Origin: Nemertoderma westbladi
Lineage: Eukaryota; Xenacoelomorpha; Nemertodermatida; Nemertodermatidae
DNA: 26,069 nt
Assembly: GCA_032718475.1 (NCBI GenBank)
Contig: JAUCBJ010007927.1
Span: 1 to 26,069, forward strand
Direction: 5' to 3'
Positions 10,465 to 19,965 of the stretch are shown piece after piece. A model generated the notes under the pieces. That model was not told the DNA's origin, did no database searches, and saw only the letters and a list, made by a program, of their open reading frames with translations. The stretch's first letter is position 1. Every line of letters begins with the position of its first letter. The position numbers and the translations under genes are program-made.

Positions 10465-10774
10465 GTTACTACTGTACTACTACTAGTATCGGCATGCTGC
10501 ATTGCAGATGCATTTTTAAGAATGCTGTGCCGGCTTGTCGACAAAATTGCGCCGCCACAACTCCCTATCACCCATGACATTTGCTAGATCATCCGCATCT
10601 TCAAGACCAGTGTCCTTTAAGATGCGTCTCAAGAAAGTCATGGGCTGTCCACCATGCTTATTCACTCCATGAGGCTGCCAAAGTACAAGATTACGCACTG
10701 GCTGGCCTCACCTCACGGCGAAAGCAATGTCCTGCAAAGCAAGCGGAGGCGATTTTGTTCTATTGTCAAGCTTG
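10465..10774 (-). pseudogene. LINE-B copy 1, 3' part
   Basis: The minus strand matches 22074-22359 (LINE-B copy 2) closely, encoding the extreme C-terminus (NLVLWQPHGVNKHGG ... DKPAQHS). The 3' end runs into an ACTAGTAGTAGTAC-type tail at about 10465-10487. The match stops exactly at 10774, after CAAGCTTG, where the foldback element begins. The rest of the same copy resumes at 15683. Confidence 0.9.
10767..10774. other. Target-site duplication, left (foldback element)
   Basis: CAAGCTTG at 10767-10774 is repeated at 15683-15690. In the uninterrupted LINE-B copy it occurs once, at 22352-22359, which fixes it as an 8-bp TSD. Confidence 0.92.
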
Positions 10775-11263
10775 CAATAGTATCTACATCATTGTCCAGA
10801 ATAGGGTGTTTCCCTTCACTTCTATGGGGCTTTCTATTATTCCTACCTGTCCCAAATACGTTGTGTAATGATTTCCAACCTGTCCAATATAGGGGCATCC
10901 AATCAAATCATCATATGAGCCAAGTCCTCTTCATCGGACCAATACCAACATTCCTCAAGTTAGGCATCTCCCTTATTGGCTATATAATGTAAAGGTTAAT
11001 GGAAAATTCCACTGATATATAATCCAAGTGTCAACTACGAATCCAGGGCTTATTATAACAACCTATACTGGACAGAGCAACGTATGTGGGACAAGAGCTG
11101 GTTGAGGTATATGTACAGTGGAAATTCCCATTCTAATTAAGGGCATTTGGAATACTTGTTCCCTAGTTATGGTTAAAGATATACTGTGGGTGCCTTGCAA
11201 ATGGCCTGTAAGACTGTGATGCATTATAGGCTATAGTGTCATCATAGTCACGTTATTTAATTT

Positions 11264-11372
11264 CATGTTGTACAATTTATTCATATTGTGCAATTTATTC
11301 ATGTTGTGCAATCTTTTCATTGTGCAATTTATTCATTGTGCAATTTATTCATGTGGTGCAATTTATTCACTT
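11264..11372 (+). repeat. Left-arm minisatellite (TGTGCAATTTATTCAT)
   Basis: About six tandem units of 16-21 bp with consensus TGTGCAATTTATTCAT and a variable GT spacer. The inverted partner is at about 15085-15196. Confidence 0.9.
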
Positions 11373-11495
11373 ATAATAAATCTAAATACATTCTTATATT
11401 AATAATTAAATGACAATCAAATTAGTGATATCGCAACCTCCTCCCCCGGACACAACTTCATCACAAATAGTCCTTAATAAGTCTTAAATTTGACT

Positions 11496-12863
11496 CAAAT
11501 AGGTTGTTAGTGTCCCATATAGGGTGTTTGTGTCCCATATAAGGTTGATTTTGTCCAAAATAGCCTGTAGCTTTATCAAAATTATTTCAAATAGTTTATA
11601 AATGTAAAGGAATACTGAAAAGAATATAGAATTCACTATCATAGCTTTCATTTAAATTTGTCCCAAATAGGTTGTTTGTGTCCCATATAGGGTGTTTGTG
11701 TCCCAAATAGCGTGTGACTTTCTCAAAATGATTTTAAATAGTTTCTAAATCTCATGGAATACTCAAAAGAATATAGAATCCACTACTATAGCTTAAATTT
11801 CAATTTTTCCCAAATAGGTTGTTTTTGACCCATATAAGGGTGTTTGTGTCCCGTATAGGGTGTGGATTGCTTATAATGATTTCAAATATATTTTCTAAAT
11901 GTAACGGAATACTCAAAAGAATATAGAATCCACTATCATAGCTTTAATTTAAATTTGTCCCAAATAGGTTGTTTATGTCCCATATAGGGTGTTTGTGTCC
12001 CATATAGGGTGTTTGAGCCCCGTATAGCGTCTGTATTGCTTATAATGATTACAAATAGTTTCTAAATGTAGGGCAATACTCAAAAGAATATAGAATTCAA
12101 TACCATAGCTTTAATTTTAATTTGTCCCAAATATGTTGTTTTTGGCCCATATAGGGTGTTTATGTCCCGTATAGGGTGTTTGTGTCCCAAATAGCGTGTG
12201 ACTTTCTCAAAATGATTATAAATAGTTTCTAAATTTCATGGAATACTCAAAAGAATATAGAACTCACTACTATAGCTTTAATTTCAATTTGTCCCAAATA
12301 GGTTGTTTTTGTCCCATATAGGCTGTTTGTGTCCCGTATAGGGTGTGAATTGCTTATAATGATTTCAAATATATTTTCTAAATGTAATGGAATACTCAAA
12401 AGAATATAGAATCCACTATCATAGCTTTAATTTAAATTTATCCCAAATAGGTTGTTTATGTCCCATATAGGGTGTTTGTGTCCCATATAGGGTGTTTGTG
12501 TCCCGTATAGCGTGTGTATTGCTTATAATGATTTCAAATAGTTTCTAAATGTAGGGGAATACTCAAAAGAATATGGAATTCAATACCATAGCTTTAATTT
12601 CAATTAGTCCCAAATAGGTTGTTTTTGGCCCATATAGAGTGTTTATGTCCCGTATAGGGTGTTTGTGTCCCAAATAGCGTGTGACTTTCTCAAAATAATT
12701 TTAGATAGTTTCTAAATCTCATGGAATACTCAAAAGAATATAGAATCCACTATCATAGCTTTAATTTATATTTGTCCCAAATAGGTTGTTTATGTCCCAT
12801 ATAGGGTGTGTGTGTCCCAAATTGCGTATGACTTTCTCAAAATGATTTTACATAGTTTATAAA
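11496..12863 (+). repeat. Left-arm higher-order tandem array
   Basis: About nine units of 145-170 bp. Each unit starts with two to four copies of a roughly 20-bp motif (TGTCCCAWATAGGGTGTTTG), then an AT-rich spacer ending ATAGCTTTAATTTAAAT. Spacers are of two kinds: A (ACTTTCTCAAAATGATT) and B (ATTGCTTATAATGATT). Read inward the order is A A B B A B B A A, giving a partial ABB higher-order period of about 470-485 bp. Confidence 0.88.
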
Positions 12864-12895
12864 GGAAAAAATATTTTTTTTATTATTCCATTATA

Positions 12896-14968
12896 TTTAT
12901 AAACTATTACACTAACACCCTATTTGGGATAAAAACAACCTATTTGGGACAAATTTAAATTAAAGCTATGATAGTGAATTATATTTTCCTCTGAGTATTC
13001 CATTATATTTATGAACTATGTAAAATCATTTTGAGAAAGCCACACGCTATTTGGGACACAAACACCCTATGGGACATAAACAACCTATTTGGGACAAATT
13101 TAAATTAAAGCTAGGATAGTGAATTCTATATTCTTTTGAGTATTCCATGAGATTTAGAAACTATTTAAAATCATTTTGAGAAAGTCACACGCTATTTGGG
13201 ACACAAACACCCTATATGGGACACAAACACCCTTTATGGGACATATACAACCTATTTGGGACAAATTTAAATTAAAGCTAGGATAGTGAATTCTATATTC
13301 TTTTAAGTATTCCATTACATTTTGAAACTATTTGAAATCATTATAAGCACTTCACACCCTATAAGGGACACAAACACCCTATATGGGACACAAACAACCT
13401 ATTTGGGACAAATTTAAATTAAAGCTATGATAGTGGATTCTATTTTCTTTTGAGTATTTCCATTATATTTATAAACTATGTAAAATAATTTTGAGAAAGT
13501 CATACGCTATTTGGCACACAAACACCCTATATGGGACAAAAACAACCTATTTGGGACAAATTTAAATTAAAGCTATGATAGTAAATTATATTTTCTTTTG
13601 AGTATTCCATTATATTTATAAACTATGTAAAATAATTTTGAGAAAGTCACACGCTATTTGGGACACAAACACCCTATATGGGACACAAACACCCTATATG
13701 GGACATATACAACCTATTTGGGACAAATTTAAATTAAAGCTAGGATAGTGAATTCTATATTCTTTTGAGTATTCCATTACATTTCGAAACTATTTGAAAT
13801 CATTATAAGCACTTCACACCCTATACGGGACACAAAAACCCTATATGGGACACAAACAACCTATTTGGGACAAATTTAAATTAAAGCTATGATAGTGGAT
13901 TCTATTTTCTTTTGAGTATTTCCATTACATTTCGAAACTATTTGAAATCATTATAAGCACTTCACACCCTATACGGTACACAAACACCCTATATGGGACA
14001 CAAACAACCTATTTGGGACAAATTTAAATTAAAGCTATGATAGTAAATTATATTTTCTTTTGAGTATTCCATTATATTTATAAACTATGTAATATCATTT
14101 TGAGAAAGTCACACGCTATTTGGGACACAAACACCCTATATGGGATAAAAACACCCTATATGGGACACAAACAACCTATTTGGGACAAATTTAAATTAAA
14201 GCTATGATAGTGGATTCTATTTTCTTTTTGAGTATTTCCATTATAGTTATAAACTATGTAAAATCATTTTGAGAAAGTCATACGCTATTTGGCACAAAAA
14301 CACCCTATATGGGACAAAAACAACCTATTTGGGACAAATTTAAATTAAAGCTATGACATTGAATTATATTTTCTTTTGAGTATTCCATTATATTTATTAA
14401 CTATGTAAAATCATTTTGAGAAAGTCACACGCTATTTGGGACACAAACACCTTATATTGGACACAAACACCCTATATGGGACATAAACAACCTATTTGGG
14501 ACAAATTTAAATTAAAGCTATGATAGTGAATTCTATATTCTTTTGAGTATTCCATTACATTTAGAAAATATTCGAAATCATTATACGCAATTCACACCCT
14601 ATACGGGACACAAACACCCTATTTGGGACAAAAACAACCTATTTGGGACAAATTGAAATTAAAGCTATGGTATTAAATTATATATTCTTTTGAGTATTCC
14701 ATGAGATTTAGAAATTATTTAAAATCATTTTGAGAAAGTGACACGCTATTTGGGACACAAACACCCTATATGGGACACAAACACCCTATATGGGACACAA
14801 ACAACCTATTTGGGACAAATTTAAATGAAAGCTATGATAGTGAATTCTATATTCTTTTGAGTATTCCATTACATTTCGAAACTATTTGAAATCATTATAA
14901 GTACTTCACACCCTATACGTTACACAAACACCCTATATGGGACACAAACAACCTATTTGAGTCAAATT
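12896..14968 (-). repeat. Right-arm higher-order tandem array
   Basis: About thirteen units of the same family in reverse orientation. Read from the outer end inward the spacer types are B A B A A A B B A A B A A. Number and order differ from the left arm, so the arrays have changed copy number independently while the outer arm sequences stayed alike. Confidence 0.88.
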
Positions 14969-15084
14969 TAAGACTTATTAAGGACTATTTGGGATGAAGT
15001 TAAGTCTGGGGGAGGAGGTTGCGATATCACTAATTTGATTGTCATTTAATTATTATTATACGAATGTATTTAGATTTATTATAT

Positions 15085-15196
15085 GTGAATAAATTGCACC
15101 ACATGAATAAATTGCACAATGAATATAAATTGCACAATGAATAAATTGCATAACATGAATAAATTGCACAATATGAATAAATTGCACAACATGAAA
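15085..15196 (-). repeat. Right-arm minisatellite (ATGAATAAATTGCACA)
   Basis: Inverted counterpart of 11264-11372, with about six units. Confidence 0.9.
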
Positions 15197-15682
15197 TGAA
15201 ATAATGTACCTATGGTGACACTATAGCCTATAATGCATCACAGTCTTACAGGCCATTTGCAAGGCACCCACAGTATATCTTTGACCATAACTAGGGAACA
15301 TGTATTCCAAATGCAATTATTTAGAATGGGAATTTCCACTGTACATATACCTCAACCAGCTCTTGTCCCAAATACGTTGCTCTGTCCAGTATAGGTTGTT
15401 ATAATGAGCCCTGGATTCGTAGCTGACACTTGGATTATATATCAGTGGAATTTTCCATTAACCTTTACATTATATAGCCAATAAGGGAGATGCCTAACTT
15501 TAGGAATGTTGGTATTGGTCCGATGACGAGGAGTTGGCTCATATGATGATTTGATTGGATGCCCCTATATTGGACAGGTTGGAAATCATTATACAACGTA
15601 TTTGGGACAGGTAGGAATAATAAAAAGCCCCATAGAAGTGAAGGGAAACACCCTATTCTGGACAATGATGTAGACACTACTC

Positions 15683-15690
15683 CAAGCTTG
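15683..15690. other. Target-site duplication, right (foldback element)
   Basis: CAAGCTTG directly follows the right tip ACACTACTC and is continuous with LINE-B sequence (GGGGAACC). Confidence 0.92.
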
Positions 15691-16179
15691 GGGGAACCAA
15701 TGAGACACCTCCAATGTTATATAGTGTCTGGTTGGAGATGTGTGCATTGTACTTGACACAATGAACCCGGCGTAGCATTCTTGTGAATGTGCCATCCAGA
15801 GATTTGGTGTCCTCAGCAGTTAGAGCCCAGCATGGACTCCCATAGAGGAGTACTGGAACTACTGCTGCTCTAAATAATCGGACCTTAAGTTTCCGATTAA
15901 TTCTCGGTGAATTCCAAATCCTGGAAAACCTATTCAAGGGTGCCCATGCCTTTCCCAAACGTATTCGAAGGTCCTCACCTGACTTCCGGATCCATGATCC
16001 CAGGTAACAGAAGTCGTCCACATGCTCAAGCATACCATCCTTTGAGCTTATGCTCATCTTGCTGAGAACTTTCAAAGTTAACTGTCAAAATTTTGGTCTT
16101 TCTGGAGTTAATAAAAAGACCAACACTAGAAGCAGCATGTTCTAATGAGCTGAGGAGCCGTTGGGCTCCCTCTAGTGAT
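15683..16179 (-). pseudogene. LINE-B copy 1, middle part
   Basis: Matches 22352-22859. It encodes the region from SVGLFINSRKTKIL through HVDDFCYLGSWI, VLLYGSPCWALT and RMLRRVHCVKYN to NIGGVSLVPPS. A deletion of about 13 bp near 16058 breaks the frame compared with copy 2. Homology stops at 16179. The next 211 bp of copy 2 (22860-23070), which carry the FADD catalytic motif, are absent. Confidence 0.9.
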
Positions 16180-16261
16180 GTGGGATGGACTGTGGACTGC
16201 GTTGTTTTTTTACTGTAATAGTGCAGTAGTGTAATAAATAGTCTGATAGTTGCACTACCAG

Positions 16262-16847
16262 CCCATTCTGCTAAGTAGGGCATGTACGCCGAACGCGTTC
16301 GGCGCACAATTTTTTCCATAATTTGGAGCAGGCGCAGAAAATTGAGAGCGCAGCGCCGCGCAGCGCAGCGCAGCGCCGCGCGCAGGCGCAGAGAATTTAG
16401 AGCGCGGCGCGACAGGCGCAGGCGCAGAAAATTGATAGCACGGCTCAGACTTGCACTACAGCACTAAGTCAGTACCGGTAAGTAGACCTACCACCTACCC
16501 CTGGCTGTCTGCTGACTACCGGTAACAGGGTAATGCAGTAATGACAATACAGATAAGACTGTAAGAAATACTGAAATAATAAGCCTCCTACTTGCTACTT
16601 GGCTGCTTGGTGTGCTTTAGGCCAGTACAGCAGTACAGCAGTAGGCAGGCAGGTACGTGGTAGGAGATTTCGCGCAGTATTTCTGCTGTGCGCGCCAATC
16701 TCGCGCAGAATTTCTGCTGCGCGCGCCAATCTCGCGCAGTTTTTCTGCTGCGCACGCGGATTTTGCACTGTTTTCGACTGCGCAGGCGCACATTTTTTTC
16801 TGCGCCGCGTCGCGTTCGGCGCACAAAAAAATCACTTAGCATACGGG
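16262..16847. mobile_element. Short GC-rich TIR element, unclassified
   Basis: The ends are imperfect inverted repeats: CCCATTCTGCTAAGT on the left and, inverted, CCCGTATGCTAAGT on the right, both followed within about 15 bp by GCCGAACGCG. CTACCAG directly precedes the left end (16255-16261) and follows the right end (16848-16854), a candidate 7-bp TSD. The interior is CpG-rich with GCGCAGCGC repeats on the left and three tandem 31-bp units (TCGCGCAG...TGCTGCGCGCGCC) at about 16670-16765 on the right. Arg/Ala-rich open frames across it are compositional artefacts. Family unknown. Confidence 0.6.
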
Positions 16848-17067
16848 CTACCAGCCTACTGTCTGAATTTAAGACTGTACTGCTGTAAGCCTACTTTCAG
16901 ACTTTGTACAGGTTTATATAATTGTAACTAATATGACAATGAAACCTGACCGACTCATTCTTTCAAACAATTTTGTATCATAGTATATCTATAAACAGAT
17001 AAAATATAATCTTGACCAGTTGACCAAATGTGGCCCCATATAATTTATCTAATCATTTACCAACCAG

Positions 17068-17075
17068 GTCCAGAG
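17068..17075. other. Target-site duplication, left (hAT 1)
   Basis: GTCCAGAG lies immediately before the CAGGG tip and is repeated at 17995-18002. Confidence 0.85.
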
Positions 17076-17994
17076 CAGGGATGGCAAAAACCATGGTTTT
17101 TTGAAAAACATTTTTTGGTTTTGGTTTTATTGTTTGGTTTTTTATGGTTTTTTTCGGTTTTTTATGGTTTTTTATGGTTTTTCTGTGGTTTAATTAAATC
17201 CAATACAGCAATACATACAAATGAAGGGTCTACGTACAACAGTCTGACAGTACAACCCTTGCTGCCTTGCGCTTGCCCAATACAGCAATAGAACAAAATA
17301 CTGGAATAACTGAATAAAGCCACATACAGTATGCTGGTTTGAAGCGTTTCTTCTGCTGTTCTGTCCTTACAGCCTTACTCTCATCCAACCCATCAGCCCA
17401 TGTCAGCATGTGACAAAATACTAACAACATACAACGTAAAAATACATACCAACGTCCAGGTCCAGACGTCTGCACTGCTCCACTGCACGCCAGGCTGCAA
17501 ACCACCACTGAACCGCGCACAACGCCTGCACACAATTTTTCAGCTGCGCAGTATTGGACAATATACCGCGCATGCACCGAAAAAAACGCGCACACATCAT
17601 TTTAACAATCAGACAATGTAAACGAGAAACGTACGCCAGCGAAGCGAGCAAAACCTTTTCATTAACATTGCAAAATGAACAGATGAAAAAGAAACGCGAG
17701 CAAAACTCAAAGTGAGAGAAATTTGTTCATTCTACATGCTGACATGTACCTAACAGTGCAAAATGAAAAAGAAACGCGAGCAAAACTCAAAGTGTTCGAA
17801 ATTGTTTAATTCTAGAAACAGTGCAAAATGAAAAAGAAATGCGACTACCAGTCTGCTTTATTATTTACAGCGTTAATTGTAAAATTTTATGAAAAACCAT
17901 AAAAAAACAATTTTTTCGCCTTTTTTTAAAAGTTGGTTAAACCAAAAAACCATAAAAAACCAATGGTGAGAAAAACCATTGGTTGCCAACCCTG
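17076..17994. mobile_element. Non-autonomous hAT-type transposon (hAT 1)
   Basis: The left tip is CAGGGATGGCAAAAACCATGG and the inverted right tip is CAGGGTTGGCAACCAATGG. An exact 8-bp duplication (GTCCAGAG) flanks them. CAGGG tips plus an 8-bp TSD are hallmarks of hAT transposons. Subterminal TTATGGTTTTTT repeats (17100-17190) are mirrored by CCATAAAAAAC repeats (17895-17960). At 919 bp with only short overlapping open frames, it encodes no transposase. Confidence 0.87.
17690..17850 (+). repeat. Three tandem copies within hAT 1
   Basis: The phrase AAAATGAAAAAGAAACGCGA with a trailing AAAACTCAAAGTG recurs about 17685, 17758 and 17825; the last copy is partial. Spacing is about 65-75 bp. Confidence 0.8.
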
Positions 17995-18193
17995 GTCCAG
18001 AGGTCAATCTAATCAATCAATACTGCAATAGGCCTATACAAATACAGAAATACTACAAAAACCTAGGGAAATACTACAAAAACCTAGCGAAAACCTTCAA
18101 AAACCGGCAAAAACCTTCCAAAAACCTACAAAAACCTTGCAAAAACCTAAAACCTAAAAATTTTTCTGAAAAACCTATGGTTTTTGCCAGCCC
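17995..18193 (-). mobile_element. Right end of a second hAT-type element (hAT 2)
   Basis: Read on the minus strand from 18193 the tip is CAGGGCTGGCAAAAACCATAG, followed by many AGGTTTTTG-like subterminal units (plus-strand CAAAAACCT, 18050-18160). It abuts LINE-B at GTTCTGTG (18194), matching uninterrupted LINE sequence at 23071. The matching left end is not seen; it was probably lost in the deletion that also removed 211 bp of the LINE. hAT 1 is inserted into this element or its flank. Confidence 0.65.
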
Positions 18194-18373
18194 TGGTTCT
18201 GTGTCACCATCAACAGTAGACACAAATGTTGTCGAACCATCGTATACTGATCTGATTGCTGCAATAATTTCATCAGGAATCCTATAGGCCTATAATGCAG
18301 TAGGCCTAATGAAAGTATGCTGAACATACGTGAGCGGGAGACTGAATCAAAGGCCTTGAAGAAGTCAATAAGA
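18194..18373 (-). pseudogene. LINE-B copy 1, 5' part
   Basis: Matches 23071 to about 23230 of copy 2 and encodes the motif A region (DFFKAFDSVSRS) and the ISLR-type helix after it. Homology ends near 18373. A 20-bp insertion at 18287-18306 is absent from copy 2. Confidence 0.88.
18287..18306. other. 20-bp insertion with GGCCTA/TAGGCC ends
   Basis: Relative to LINE-B copy 2 (CCCATA/TAATGAAAG), copy 1 carries exactly GGCCTATAATGCAGTAGGCC between TATA and TAATG. The ends are inverted repeats of each other and create two TAGGCCTA octamers. Confidence 0.85.
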
Positions 18374-19384
18374 AATTCTATATAAGAAATTATCGGAAAA
18401 AGTAACGTTTTTAAAATGGCTATAGAAAGCGAACGCACAGATAGATAGTTTTTTTTCTAGTTTTCACAACAAACGCAGTATAGACTGATAGATTATCCTC
18501 CAATAACCAGGAATTCAAATATGCCGCTAAAATTTATTTCAAAAGATAATGAAGAAAATGTTCCGAAAAACGGCCAAAACTTCCTATATAGGAAGCAAGA
18601 TTTCCTACCTATATAGGAATACAAAAAAACTTCCTAAAACCCACACAATCGTTAATCGTAATCTAACTTAGATTACAAGTTTTTTGGAAGATACTATGAA
18701 GTTGGACATACATAATACTGTAATACTGTAATATGAAAGATTGTCGAAAAATATCAAAAGTATTCCCCTTGGGGTATTATTTTACCCCACGTTACCGGGG
18801 GAGGGTTAAGAAACCTACCCTAACTGCTGGTCGCAAAGCACTACCGGCACCGTTCACCTTAACGTTCTAAACATGTGAAACATCCTCGGTCTGTCGGTAA
18901 ATGGTAAATCCGCGCAACTATCAGACTATCGGCGGCATTTTAACCTTTCTTGATTTCATGAAACGTAACATGCAACCGTCAGACCGTACATAAAAGTCAG
19001 ATACCAGATATGAGATACGCTAGTTGCCAGTCAGCCAGTCTGCCCGTATGCTTACTTACCGGTACGTCGGGTTGGCCTATTGATACCAGTAACTGAGTAC
19101 GTACTGAGATATGATCATCGGAATACATGTGTTTTAAATGAATCGCTAATACTGTAATATATAATATACTGTACTGTAATACCGTACCGGTACTGCAGTA
19201 CTGTAATACAGTAATAGTCTGATAGTTTTGTGGTAATAGGCTGATAGGCCTACTAACTGTACTAATGGAAGTGACACTCTTCTTCAGGCTAACTCTGACT
19301 ACAGACTAATACAGACTAACTGAACGAAAGACTAAATCATGTAAACCGTCAAACTACCTACGCCTATTTCAGTACGGGATACAT
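18374..19384. other. Unannotated sequence
   Basis: No gene recognised. It includes a perfect 16-bp palindrome, CTTCCTATATAGGAAG, at 18580-18595 and a related TTCCTACCTATATAGGAA just after, plus two ACCGGT palindromes near 19058 and 19185. Confidence 0.5.
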
Positions 19385-19965
19385 GACCGAACTTAATCAG
19401 GATCGAATGTAACATAGTTATTATCGAACGTAACCGCATTTATGTTACATTGGATCCTATAACTATGTTACATTCGATCTACAAATTACTAAGCCCGAAT
19501 GTAACATGGCCATTTGAAGGAGCACGTTACATAGCAGCAGAGGTGTGTTGTGGGAACCAAAACAATAAACGAAAGTTAACACATGTTACAAGATTTTTGA
19601 GGTTAAGTTTAGCCTACTTTTATTTAAAGGAGCAGGTTACAGAAGCGTGTTGGTGGAACCAAAACAATAAACGAAAGTTAATACATTACAAGATGATGCA
19701 GGTTACTTAGTTACGTAATTCAGTAATTGGGTCTTGGGTCATCTTTGTTTTGTACTCACCAAACTGTTTCTTCCTGTATATAAACGAAGCATTTCTTCGG
19801 TTAACTCCTGAAATCAAAATACAACTGAAATAAATGTATGTTACATTTAGGGCTTAGTAATTTGTAGATCGAATGTAACATAGTTATAGGATCCAATGTA
19901 ACATAATTGAGGTTACGTTCGATTCGTAAAAACTATGTTACGTTCGATCCTGATTACGTTCGGTC
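19385..19965. mobile_element. MITE-like element with TIRs of about 125 bp
   Basis: The left arm 19385-19507 and right arm 19837-19965 are long inverted repeats starting GACCGAACKTAATCAGGATC. Each arm contains about five copies of a GAAYGTAACATA-type motif. Between them a block of about 75 bp (GGAGCA...CAATAAACGAAAGTTAA) is present twice in direct orientation, about 112 bp apart. No TSD was convincing at the ends, so boundaries could shift by a few bases. There is no coding capacity. Confidence 0.75.

Larger units (their letters stand above)
10775..15682. mobile_element. 4.9-kb foldback DNA transposon with satellite-filled arms
   Basis: The element consists of two inverted arms, 10775-12863 and 12896-15682, separated by about 32 bp. 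The tips are CAATAGTATCTACATC on the left and, inverted, GAGTAGTGTCTACATC on the right, suggesting an ancestral CAGTAGTGTCTACATC. From tip inward each arm has about 490 bp of near-identical unique sequence, a minisatellite of TGCAATTTATTCAT units, about 120 bp of unique sequence, then a large tandem array. An 8-bp TSD fits hAT-, P- or Merlin-type integration; a CAG-like tip would favour hAT. No transposase-like frame exists: open frames near the tips are mirror copies in both arms. It is therefore non-autonomous. It disrupts an already dead LINE. Confidence 0.92.

Noticed and set aside
10654-10992. 112-codon open frame near the left tip of the foldback element, with a mirrored 70-codon frame at 15465-15677
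   Set aside because: The two are the same sequence in inverted arms, run over the junction with the LINE in the left copy, and show no protein motif; they are terminal inverted repeat DNA.
11496-14968. Regular repeats and spacers resembling a CRISPR array
   Set aside because: Spacers are themselves repeated and the array is inverted about its centre within a transposon in an animal-type genome; there are no cas genes.
16282-16931. Several overlapping Arg/Ala/Cys-rich frames on both strands
   Set aside because: They arise from GCGCAG-type repeats of the GC-rich element and overlap one another on both strands.
17230-17651. Overlapping Cys-rich frames of up to 121 codons within hAT 1
   Set aside because: Both strands are open together, there is no transposase signature (no BED finger or hAT C-terminal dimerisation block), and the tandem repeats nearby shape the composition.
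19385-19965. An LTR pair
   Set aside because: The long repeats are inverted, not direct, so they are TIRs.
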